Below are positions 23,346 to 33,184 of a stretch of 64,000 bases of DNA, one piece after another. Every line of letters begins with the position of its first letter. Within the stretch, counting starts at the first letter, position 1. This stretch comes from Typhlomys cinereus (Eukaryota > Chordata > Mammalia > Rodentia > Platacanthomyidae): contig JALPQD010000934.1 of the NCBI GenBank assembly GCA_023101885.1, forward strand, positions 1 through 64,000, given 5' to 3'. Both the position numbers and the translations under genes were made by a program. The notes beneath the pieces are model-generated. The model saw nothing but the letters and a program-made list of their open reading frames with translations, made no database searches and was not told where the DNA came from.

Positions 23346-24289
23346 AAATAAAAATTCCATTATAAAAATAATCAAAACTTCACAAAAAAGTAAAGAGAGA
23401 AGATGAATGAGACACTACTCATTTAGTCTAGAAGGATTAATTTAAAATCTTAGGTATTTATACCTAGATTAAAGGAAACCAAAGTTAGAAAAATGTCTAT
23501 TTATTTGTTGGGAACAATTTTAACAGTACCATTTTTATCATTAAAGAGTAACCCAACTATGTCTTAAGCATATTTTAAACGTAGCACAATTTAAAAAATA
23601 AAACTGAAGACTTTTCCCTGTAGAATTGAGGAAGTCTTCCTTCAACTAATCTAATAATTTGATTGTCTTCACTTCCTAGAATCCCACTATGAAAAAAACC
23701 TCAAATTTATTAGTGATTATTATTTTTAATTATTAATCTACAATACTGAAGATAATAGGCACAAAGAATTTTTTAATAAATGGGCCAAAATTATAGATAG
23801 ATTTAATTCATTAGTCTAGCCGAAAAAGTTTTCTTACTATGTAATCTAATAGGACGTTTTCTAGGACTTGAATAATTAGTTTCATATGTATCAACTCTTC
23901 TTCCTTACCATTGGTTAACTTGATTTTCTATTTATTCTCTCTCTGTTTCTCTTTTGTTTCTTTCTTTCGTTTCTTCTCTTTGTATTTTGCCTCTCTCTAT
24001 CTCTTTTCTTTTGCTTCATTGTTGTGCATATTTTGCATAATTGCTTAAAAATATTTTCCTAACTAAAATATTCACTTCTCAACTTCTTTCTCAAATTATA
24101 CTCTTATATCCTTTTGCACTCTTTCTCTCTCTCTCTCATGCATGTAGGTGCTGGTTTATACGTGTACGTGTGTACATGTGTGAGTGTAGAAGGGGGCACT
24201 ATGCATGACTGTGGATGCCCAAATATTGATCACTTTGTTAATCATCTTGAATTGTTCTAAATCCTTATTACTTCATCCAGGGATTTCCC
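23346..24289. other. AT-rich unassigned sequence
   Basis: No gene or repeat that I can name. A CT-rich tract lies at about 23935-24010 and a (CT)n run at 24122-24138. Confidence 0.3.
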
Positions 24290-24440
24290 AGGTTCCACCT
24301 TGTAGGAGCAGAAGTGCTGGCCACACCCTTTTCATCCACCATTTTCATGTGGGATTCATGATCTGAACTCAGGAGTTTTTGCTTCTTAGGCAAAGGCAGA
24401 ATCCATGAAACATTTCTGCAGCCCTGTGGATTTCTTGTAC
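24290..24440 (-). mobile_element. B2/B4-like SINE, antisense
   Basis: Read in reverse it has the tRNA-like head of the older B2/B4 type ('gggctgcagaaatg' near 24412-24425). It is shared with 47456-47580, where the left part is cut off by an L1. Confidence 0.45.
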
Positions 24441-24936
24441 CTGCTCATTTGTTTTACTTTTTCTTTGTTCTTTAAGATCATGAGAAATTAACAAATTTAA
24501 ATAAATTTACTGATATACTCAAAGGAAGCTGAATGTAAATTGCACACATGACAAACAATGTGATAAATCAGGATTAGTTGTTCATGCCTTAGCAGTTCTT
24601 AGGAAAATTTCATTGCAGCTTGAATTTTGACAATTTTGTGATCTCATAGACTCTGCAAGATAGTGCACATTAGATGAGCAGTCTCATATATTGGTAACCT
24701 TGAAAAATTAAAAATTATTTTAAGAAAGAAAAAAAAGAAGAAAATACAGAAAAGTCCAAAATCTCTACATGCTAACTAAGTGGCCTGTCTGATATAATGA
24801 ATGAACATCTGGATAGACAGCAAATAGTCTGTTGTCTATTTTGCTGTCTAGATCATGAAATCTAGCAGAAATTAAATAAGGATGCCCCATCAATCATTAT
24901 CCTGGAGTTACTACTGACTGAGAGATTGCTAGGCAG

Positions 24937-25470
24937 ATGACTCCTGCTTTTCATTTGCTCTTCAGCAATTTTCTTAGTGTACAGTACAATCTGATTACTT
25001 TCCCTTCCACTTTTTATCTCCACCCCCTCTCACAGTCTACTTTTTCTGCAAGTCTTCTTCCCATATTCATATCTTTTTATTTATTTATTTTTTGTTTCCT
25101 AATGTGTTCAAAGAGGATCTTATTGTTTTTCTTGACATCAGACTTTCTGTTTGAGCCTAGTAAACTTCTCCTTGGATACACAACTGGGTATTTTTTAATG
25201 CTCTGCCCACAAAAATCTACTGGTTAGTCATTGTTCATCAGGAATTTTCTAGGGCCTCCTGGGTTTCTCCTGTGTTTATACTGACCACTGACCAGTGCAT
25301 TCTACTCTAAGCTTAGTATCAGTAACTGCCTCATTTGTGTGTTCATGATTGCTACAGGTACATCACTTTTGATGAATGGCTCTCCACAACACTTTTCCTC
25401 TCTTCTGTCTCCTCTTCCACAAAGGTCACTGACCCCTTAGGGGTTTATATACCAAGCTGAGTACTGAATT
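24937..25470 (-). mobile_element. Old L1 3' UTR, antisense
   Basis: The T- and CT-rich start, then 'cctcttccacaaaggtcactgacc' style text, is an old L1 3' UTR in reverse. The open frame here has no protein-family signal. It is missing from block B2. Confidence 0.45.
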
Positions 25471-25974
25471 CTCAATCTCCATTTATTATCAGCATCTCAT
25501 ACCACCATGATTTTCCACATTCAGCCACTTTATTGAGGGTTTTATCTCTCTCATTAGTTTAAGTGTAGTCTTTATATGTTTTCTGTTTCTACTTTTATGA
25601 TGTTCCCTTATCCTTGAGAGAAAAGAATTTAGATTCCTAACTAGGGTCAAGTACTCTGCAGCCATCTATTCTCTACTAACTTCCATTTATTACAAGAAAA
25701 TTTCTGAAATAAAGTCTGAGAGGTGCACTAGTCAATGGATTTAAGAGAGTTACAGTAATATATGAGTGTAAAGAGAAGTATTTAGAAGATAATTTGATAC
25801 ACTTCTCTTTCTTTCTGTTGGCTGATTTGGCCAAGAGTATGTTAATTTTCATTTCTACTCCTTTGGGATTTGGTTTTTTTGTAGCATTTCAAGGTCTTAA
25901 GGTTCATCATTAAGTTATTTGTTTGAGTTCTGCTGTAATGTGAAATGAATAGCTGATCTCCATCTGGCAGTGCT

Positions 25975-26320
25975 GTTCAGGAACCACCATGAGGTGAAGC
26001 CTTAATGGAAGAAATAGGTCACTGACAGAAGGCCTTAACTGTTGAATGCATAACTCGACTTATTCTTCCTCTTCCTTGTCCTCTTCCTCCTTCTTTTTCC
26101 ACTACCTTCTCCTCCTCCTTTTTCTTCTCTCTCTCTTCCTCTCTTTGTCCCTCTCTTCTGAGTGTTTTGACAGTGTAAGCATCCAGACACATGTTCTGTT
26201 ACAACCATTCCCCACTGGACTGTAACAGTCAGGAAACATAAACCAAAATAAGCCCTTTATTCATTAAGTTGTTTTACTCAAAGTTTTTTGTCACAGCCAT
26301 GGAACCGTTGGGAAGTAGAC
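25975..26320 (+). mobile_element. MaLR-like LTR piece
   Basis: It reads like the second half of a rodent MaLR LTR: a 'gtgaagccttaatggaagaaat' body, then 'taaaccaaaataagcccttt' with the LTR poly(A) region and a 'gtcacagccatgg' end. A CT-rich tract lies inside. The same piece in B2 is at about 48750-49080. Confidence 0.5.
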
Positions 26321-26635
26321 CCTTACTTGAAGAAATGCATCACTGGTGATGGGTTTGAGGATTCATAGCCTAGTCCCGTTCCCCATATTCTCTCAAAGGG
26401 TAAGTTAGTTTACACACTTAAACAAACAATATTTTGTAGTTTTTGAGCTACACAGCAGAGGAGGAGTAAACCGTAAAGATGAAAATGCCTTCCTCCAAAG
26501 CAGCTTAGGCCGTAATTAGTTTTCATGAATTAAGTTTAAACCATATTCTCCTGTTCTTGCTTGTCTATCTAAAAAAAAAGAAAAATAACAGTATATATTT
26601 CTGGGTCTGTGGCTCATGTGGAATATGGTTCTGTG

Positions 26636-27385
26636 ATGGTTAGGGTGAAATCTCAACTTGACATGACTAGAATCAGTTTGATCAAAGAGGAGATAATCCT
26701 CCATGTAACATTAGGTATATCTGTGAAACATCATGTCGATATAATTAATTAAGGTGGGAAGACCCATCCTGAAAGTGGGTGGCACTATTCCTATGCATGG
26801 GTATTGGATGGTGCTGCAGTTCATCTGCATGGTTACTAATAAATGACCATTAAGTGACTTAAGGGAACAAGGGGTTTCTTTTCTTACAATACAACTACAC
26901 CATCATTATAAAATGATTGAGAGAGGGATGATCCTTACTTGCCTGACCAGCATGTCTGGCCAAATATACACGTGGATGCCAACTTTCTCAACCAGGTCTC
27001 CGTATTTTATTCCAGGGTCTAGTCCCATCCACCATGGGCTGGAGCTTCCCCATCAGCTAGACAATCTCCTGCACTTTTACTCAAGGCTTAACTCAACCAT
27101 TAATTCTCTACTAATGTGTCCAGAGCTCAAATCCTCAACTGTCAAGTTGACACCTGTGCTGAACTATGACAGATGGTATTAAAAAGGGAAAGTGAGCTGT
27201 GTAAACATTCATTTCTCTTTATACCTTGATTGACAATGACATGCGACCAGCTGCTTCCAGTGTTGCTGCCTTTGTTTCTCTGATATGATCGACTGTACCC
27301 TTGAGACAAAATAAATTTTTTCACTCCTAAGTTATTCTTATCAAAGTATTTAATCATATCAACAGGAAAAGTAACTCCTTCTTAG
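26636..27385 (+). mobile_element. MaLR-like LTR split by a younger solo LTR
   Basis: 26636-26811 and 27177-27385 are two halves of one LTR-type repeat (the start reads 'gttagggtgaaatctcaac', the end 'aaaataaattttttcactc'). They are separated by a reverse solo LTR at 26812-27171 that duplicated five target bases. Confidence 0.6.
26812..27171 (-). repeat. Solo LTR (ERVL/MaLR-like family X), nested
   Basis: Bounded by a perfect 5-bp TSD, GATGG (26807-26811 and 27172-27176). On its own strand it starts near TGTCATAG and ends GCAGCA. It belongs to the same family as 27505-27934, 29263-29676, 50994-51398 and 51735-52161. A 5-bp TSD and TG...CA ends indicate retroviral-type integration. Confidence 0.8.
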
Positions 27386-27504
27386 ATTATGAAATATGAT
27401 TGATCTAGTGTAAGCAATTAATTAGAAAGGAGCATCCTCTGTAGCTTTGAAGGCATTTTCAGTTCCCATCTGCTGGGAATAGCTCTCCTTGGAAGATCAG
27501 TCTT

Positions 27505-27934
27505 TGTTATGGTTAGGCACAGATTTCAACTTGACAGTTCAGGGTTTGCATTCTGGGCACATTTGTAGAATTAGCAGTTGTGTTAATCCCAGATCTGCCC
27601 TGAAAGAGATTGTCTAGCTGATGTGGAAGGCCCAGGCTGTGGTCAATGGGACTAGACTGTGAATAGATGAATAAAATACTGAAAGTCAGTTGAGGAAGTT
27701 GGCATACTTTTGTACACTTGGCCAGACATGCTGGTCTGGCAACTAAGGATAATTCCTCTTTCAGCCATTACATGTAGATGGTGTGGCCATTTCCCTCGGC
27801 CCTGGTGTTGGTACATGTTCTCCTATCAATGTGGACTGAGAACTGTAACTGAACAGTCTTAAGGATATAAACCCTTTGCTCCCTTAAGTCATTTGATGGT
27901 TATTTGTCAACATCCAGGCAGGCGAACTGCAACA
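27505..27934 (+). repeat. Solo LTR, family X, sense
   Basis: It starts TGTTATGG and ends GCAACA, about 430 bp. Flanks are not a clean TSD. A 'tataaaccctttgctccc' stretch near 27867 is the probable poly(A)/TATA region. The orthologous copy in block B2 is at 51735-52161, with the same left flank. Confidence 0.7.
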
Positions 27935-27940
27935 GTTCTA

Positions 27941-28551
27941 TATTTATGAACAGAAGTCTCGGGATCCAGCTTGAATCTGTAAAAGGGGAGACCAAGGAGA
28001 GTAACCACAATATTGAGGTGACTCTGATTTACTCTATCACCACAGTATTTATTGAAAGGTGCATAATAAGAAAATAGAAATAATTAGTGTACCTAAGTTT
28101 ACAATGCAAGCGGGTACAGAATTTTATTAATAGAGTCGTACGTTTAGAATAGGTAAATTATTGATGAGAAAAATCCATAAAGAATATCAAGTCTTAGGAA
28201 AGGATGTTTTTGCATCCAGCATTCCTTACTTTGTTAAAAAGTCATCATGGAATGTTCTGTGCTATTCTCTCCTGAGATTCCAGGAGTATAACAAAGGGAG
28301 ATAATAAAATGTCTCTGGATCCTCTAGTTACATGCCATCAACACCACAAAAAGCAGACAATGGGGTTCATCAGTTTAACTATTAAATGAAAAAGGATCAA
28401 TGTCCACAGCTCTAAGTAGTTATTTTAACTTGTTACATTCATTGCAGTTTCTCACGTGGGTCAAACACATTGTTTATTCAGTGAGAAGCTTAAAGATACA
28501 GATCTCTAATGCAGCTGGGTTTTTAAAAGCTTCTGAAATGAGAACACATAG
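27941..28551. other. Unassigned, no gene seen
   Basis: AT-rich sequence without long frames or repeats that I recognise. Confidence 0.3.
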
Positions 28552-28789
28552 AGCTAGACTTAAGACTTAGGGGTTAAGCCTTTGCCTTGCAACAGAGAAT
28601 CCGAGTACAGACCCAAGATCTAACATTAAATATGCCAGTCAGAAATTGCATCAGCTTATAATTTCAGCCCTGGAAGGCAGAGCCTGGGAAATCCCAGAGC
28701 AAAGTAGTAAGGAGACAGCACAATCCAAGATGATTCTCAAAGTCATTCTTGGCTTCTACACACTCACCTACCCACACATAGACACATCT

Positions 28790-28833
<44 letters not shown>
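28552..28833 (+). mobile_element. B2-like SINE with (CA)n tail
   Basis: It has the same layout as the intact B2-like SINE at 37630-37958: a head with 'aggggttaagcctttgccttgcaa', a body with 'tggaaggcagagcctgggaaatccc', then CACACA text ending in a (CA)n of about 19 units at 28793-28831. It is more diverged than the 37.6-kb copy. Confidence 0.65.
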
Positions 28834-28834
<1 letters not shown>

Positions 28835-28917
28835 TTTGAAAATTATAGAATCCTTCAAAATCATCATACAACAAGGAAAGTCTACAGAAGAATAAAAAAT
28901 TACAAGACCTGAAGTAA

Positions 28918-29234
28918 GTGGAAGAACAGAAGAGCAAGGGTCCGGAGGAGCCCGAGAATCCTGAGGAACCAGAAGAAGCTGAGGATGAGGTGAAAGACCA
29001 GAGAATCAATGCACATGAAGAGGTGAACCACCTAAAAGTTATGTATCCCAAACTGTCAGCACAGGCATGTGATCTGGATGATGGGCGCAGTGGTGCTGGT
29101 CTTGACCGTTGTGCTTGGGCTCTACTGTTTCTATAACTCTGTTGTGGAACAACATGACAGGCCTTCTACATGGTTCATCTGCCTGGCAGCCCAAAGTGAC
29201 ACCTGGTGGAGCAGGGTTACCCTAGAATGAGCAA
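28918..29234 (+). pseudogene. Possible membrane-protein pseudogene, family unknown
   Basis: From 28918 a frame reads an acidic, Pro/Glu-rich segment (EEPENPEEPEEAEDEVKDQ), then loses sense after about residue 50. One base over, starting near 29068, an open frame reads a hydrophobic stretch [18 protein letters not shown], about 20 residues and long enough for a transmembrane segment, then a polar tail and TGA at about 29228. An acidic cytoplasmic region followed by a single C-terminal membrane span, joined by a frameshift, suggests a decayed coding sequence. I do not recognise the family. It could be a chance pair of frames. Confidence 0.3.
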
Positions 29235-29262
29235 CCAATAGAACAGTAAGATACCGACTAGC

Positions 29263-29676
29263 TGTTGCGGTTCACCTGCAAGATTGCTGATAAATGACCA
29301 TTCAATAGCTTAAGGCAACAAGAGGTTTATTTTCTCTTATTGACAGTCCAGTTACAACCCGTAGTCCAGCTTGACAGGAGAGCTCACACAACACCAGGGC
29401 GAGGGAACGAGCCACACCATCTCTACATAATGCCTGACTGGAACGATCCTTACTTGTCAGTCCAGCATGTCTGGCCAAGTATACACAAGGATGCCAACTC
29501 TCTCAACCACCCCTCTGTCTTTTATGCCAGGGACTAGTCACACCCATCACAGGCTGGACCTTCCCCATCAGCTAGACAATGTCCTTCAGGTTTGCTCTTG
29601 CCTTATCTCAACCATTATGTCTCTATAAATGTCCCCAGAGGTCAAACCCTCATCTGTCAAGTGCCTAACTAGGACA
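29263..29676 (-). repeat. Solo LTR, family X, with perfect TSD
   Basis: 414 bp bounded by CTAGC on both sides (29258-29262 and 29677-29681). On its own strand it begins TGTCCTAG and ends GCAACA. This copy defines the family ends best. Confidence 0.85.
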
Positions 29677-29681
29677 CTAGC

Positions 29682-30190
29682 CATGCCCTATTCCGTTGAA
29701 TTCAGATGCTACCCTGTCTCAGACCCAGGAGTGGACACACAATCACCTTTCCCATTGAAGATTGAGGAGATTTCTTTTCACACTCAGTACCTCCATGGGA
29801 ACTATTCATGCATAGTAACTTAATGCTCTTGGAACATCAACAATATGGCCCTGAGAAAGCATCTGGTAGACAAAGAGGTGACCTTTGTCAAGGACTCTAG
29901 CTGAAGGGATGAACTGTTTTCCCTCAAATAGGATGGGGAGAACTGAAATCTCACCTTATGTGGGGGTGTAATAGGAAGCTCACTATCCCCTTTTTCCTCT
30001 CAACAATATGTGATCAGGAAGAGACATGCTTGATGGCCAATATTGACCTTAAGGATCAGACCTGGAATTTGAAGTCACAGTCCAAACATCTTCCCAGTTC
30101 CAACATCCTTTTCCATGACTGTTCTTCAGCTTTTAATCTGCCCTTCAGACTCTTGGTTTCTTTTCACAGAATAGGAAAGGTTTTTCAGTG
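29682..30190. other. Unassigned, no gene seen
   Basis: Continuation of the DNA cut by the solo LTR. Several frames of 60-77 codons lack starts in context, splice pairs or known motifs. Confidence 0.3.
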
Positions 30191-30210
30191 AAGAAATGTC
30201 AAGATTTTAA

Positions 30211-30212
<2 letters not shown>

Positions 30213-30261
<49 letters not shown>
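30213..30261. repeat. (TA)n microsatellite
   Basis: About 24 pure TA units are followed by short CA- and TG-containing runs to 30285. Such tracts are often length-variable. Confidence 0.95.
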
Positions 30262-30268
<7 letters not shown>

Positions 30269-30289
30269 TATATGTGTGTGTGTGAATGA

Positions 30290-31084
30290 ACCTACAGACG
30301 AACATGCAACACACATTTGCATGCAGACAACCACACTAGAAAGTGTGCTCTGGGCATATGCTCTCATCATTGGAATTCATATCAAGGCTACCCACAGATT
30401 CTAGATACCTATTTAATGAAGTGTACAGATGCCTGCTAAACCAACCTACAGTTACCAGACATCTACACAGTGAACCCTTCACATGGATTAAAGTTGTCTG
30501 AAAATCACGGAGAACTCATCATTTCCTTGGAAAAATTTCTGACTTTTTAGGTGACAATTCCAAATAATCCATTTCCTTGTTTTCTTTGAAAATGATCCTA
30601 CACAGCTAACCCAACCACTGAGTAAGAAATGGTGTGCCTTCTACTTCAATCTCGTGCTCTGTGCTACACCTAACATGAAATGTCCCATTGAGTGTACATT
30701 TCCCATGTGCACCAAAAAGAGCACATCCCATCTCCATTATAGGTGTCTTCCCACTTTTCAGCCACTGCCTTCATTCAGTCCCATTAGTTTGGGAGAGCGG
30801 TTTTGTTGTGGTTACTTTTCTTTCTGTTTTGATGTCTGTTTCTGCTGCTGAGGCTAGAATGGAACTTTCAATAGAACCCCATCATTTATGCATGGGTGAG
30901 CCAGCATAGTGAGTTAAAGTGCAAAATGAAAGCTTCGTGGTCTTATGTCAAAATCCAGAGCACACATGTTGGCAGAAGAGTTTTGATTAATGAGAGTTGT
31001 TCTTAGGAATGCACGTGTACAGTGTGGCAAGTATATGCCTCTAAGTAAGTAAGTTTATAAATAAATAAATACTGAAGCTTTTTT
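30290..31084. other. Mostly unassigned, possible decayed SINE at its end
   Basis: No gene seen. About 30900-31075 may be a decayed B2-like SINE, with 'atagtgagttaaagtgcaaaa' as head and an AAATAAAT tail at 31057. Confidence 0.3.
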
Positions 31085-32845
31085 AAAAAACTTGCCTAGA
31101 GTCCAGGTGAATTCTGTAGGGTCTTTGGTGTCTGAATTGTGATTTGTTGTTGTTTTTAGTTTTGCTTTTCCTGCACTGCCCTTGGCTGTATCCCCATTGG
31201 TAGAGAAAGTCACCTCTCAACCAAAGATAAAAGACTATTTAAATGAAGATCTTAATATAAGAGGAGACTCAAAGGTAGATGGGAGAACAATAGTAAGAAA
31301 CAGCAGTGGGGCTGGAGTCCATGTTCCATTTATCACATGGTAACTGTCTATCTGCCAGTCCCTATATCCTTCCTGATTGGTGAGATCAAACTTGTTCAGT
31401 CCCAAGTGACCAGGAAAGGAAATAAGTGAGCTTACCAGATGTCTCGCTGCTTACATGCAATACCTGACTATCCAAATCGCTCCACATCCTAAAGCTAAGG
31501 TAACCTTGCAGAAGAGGAGCCATCAAGATTGTAAGAGCCTAAAGATGGGGAAGACCAACAATATGTAACGTATGCCACACAAGTTCGGGCTTTGTCTAAC
31601 CTGTATAATGGCTTGGATGTCAATGACCCATCCCCAAAGTCCAGCACGTATAATAGGGGAGAAGGCTCCAGGTAGTGGTATCCCTACAGGCAAGGGATTA
31701 AACTGTCATAAGAGAGTTCCCAAGAGCTTTCCTCTGGGCCCTCCTCTCTGATGAAGTGTAAAGACTCAGTGGCATTTCCTAGAACTCTTTTTTGTGGTCT
31801 CCATAAATATAGGAACACTATTGTGGCTGTTAATCCCTAGTTTCTAAAGATCCTAGTGCCTTTAGTCCATGCTAGACTTTGAGGAGTCAATAATGTGTTG
31901 GTCATTGCACAGGTCATGCAAAGTCCTATTATGATTGCTTTGGAACTAACTTGTGTGGAGTATCTTGCATATCATTGCTCCTCTCCTTCCTTGTGCTCTT
32001 ACAGTCTTCTGTGGTATGTTTGTCTGTTGTTATTGTATCCTGGGTGGGGGTATTAAGCTGTTAGTACATCAATTAAGACAGGTTTAGTAGGCAGGAGGTG
32101 AATATTAGTGTGGTAATGCACTTTTACAATTTAGTACCTTCATGATATGAGAGGGTAAGTGGTATATTCCATGAAATTTTATGTTTTGGGGGTGGCTATA
32201 TGGAGAAGTAATCTACGGTGATTAATAATTGAAAGAAACAGGATGGTAAAAAGGGGTTTACTTATCTTTGGACTGGCTGTGAAGAATCTCTCCCATGTGA
32301 TAGGATGATTTTACAGGACTTCAAATGTATGAAGTTCCTCTACTAGAGATTTGCTTGGGTTTTCTTTGGATTCTGTTGGTGTCTGAGGAGCAGTGTGTCC
32401 TTCCTGAGATGCAGGGTGACCTGAAGCTTCCAGGGCTGCTGGGCGGGTGGAGCAGCAAAGGGGCTGGTGCATTGCTAGCTGAGCACCTAGAGTTCCAGTG
32501 AGACCCCAGGCAGGCTGGATGCTGCTCAGGCGGGCTGGAGGGGGTTACCTGAGACTCAGAGTGACCTGGAGCATCTTGACCTGACAGGCGGGTGGAGTAG
32601 CAAAAGGGTGCATTTATATTCTCATTGTTTTATACTCTTCATAAACCTATCTTCTCTACCTTCATTTATGCCATTGAAATTTTCCATACCCTATAAAGCT
32701 GTTTAAGAAACTGGGGGATGGGCAGGGAGGGGTAAGGGGCGGGGGGAGCAGGGGATTCGGGGGGAGGAGGAGGGAGGGAGGGAACTAGTGTACCTATTAA
32801 GTTTGTACGAGTGGAAATAATAATAAAAAATTAAAAAAAAAGAAA
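31085..32845. mobile_element. Mosaic of L1 end fragments in both orientations
   Basis: Four adjoining pieces: 31085-31462 (-) L1 3' UTR; 31465-31715 (+) L1 3' UTR; 31720-32620 (-) L1 3' UTR joined to L1 5' UTR; 32700-32845 (+) the G-rich L1 3' end with A-rich tail. None contains ORF sequence. The block lies in intron 1 of the MSMB-like gene, just before exon 2. Confidence 0.75.
31720..32620 (-). mobile_element. L1 5' UTR joined directly to L1 3' UTR (internally deleted)
   Basis: On the minus strand the L1 5' UTR (32620 to about 32030) passes within about 20 bases into the L1 3' UTR (32010 to 31720). Both ORFs, about 5.5 kb, are missing. In the full-length copy the joined points correspond to about 16230 and about 21850. 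No GT...AG pair is evident at the corresponding points, so a deletion or template jump is likelier than splicing. Confidence 0.6.
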
Positions 32846-33081
32846 TTGACTTTCCAAAGGAGTTTATCCTTGCCTTTTTTTACTGATGTATAGCTTGTCT
32901 TTCTGTATTATTTTAAAATATCTTGTATACATCTTATTTCCTGACTGATTATCAGCAGGTAGAAGCACGATCTCAGCTCCTCTTGCCAGAGCTCAACAGG
33001 GATTCTTGTACATGACACTCAGTCAAACATCACTTTCAGAAATGACTCGATCTTCACCTATGACACTTCTTTATATTACAG

Positions 33082-33184
33082 AAAGTGCCCTTGGGCATCC
33101 TCATGATCCTTGCCACCTTGGCGACTTCAGTTAAAGCAGCCTGCAGAGACACATTAAGGAACATAGTGGAGGGTCCATTTGATA
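33082..33184 (+). CDS. MSMB: MSMB-like exon 2
   Basis: The acceptor is TTATATTACAG, the donor A|GTAAGT. It encodes 34 codons plus one base: a signal peptide starting KVPLGILMILATLA, then the first mature Cys and about 13 residues. Ends in phase 1. Confidence 0.85.

Larger units (their letters stand above)
24317..27940 (+). repeat. Duplicated block B1
   Basis: This block is homologous and collinear with 47456-52170 (block B2), including unique DNA between repeats: for example 24460-24735 with 47600-47895, 25530-25990 with 48330-48750, 26480-26800 with 50650-50990, and 27185-27930 with 51400-52160. B2 lacks about 24749-25460 and has gained a SINE and a large L1 3' piece. The block lies between exon-1 module A1 and exons 2-4 here, and after module A2 in the other copy. 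Confidence 0.8.

Noticed and set aside
28664..29051. Cys/Val-rich frames across CA repeats, also at 37599-37967 and 48043-48329
   Set aside because: Translations of (CA)n or (GT)n and SINE bodies, without splice or start context.
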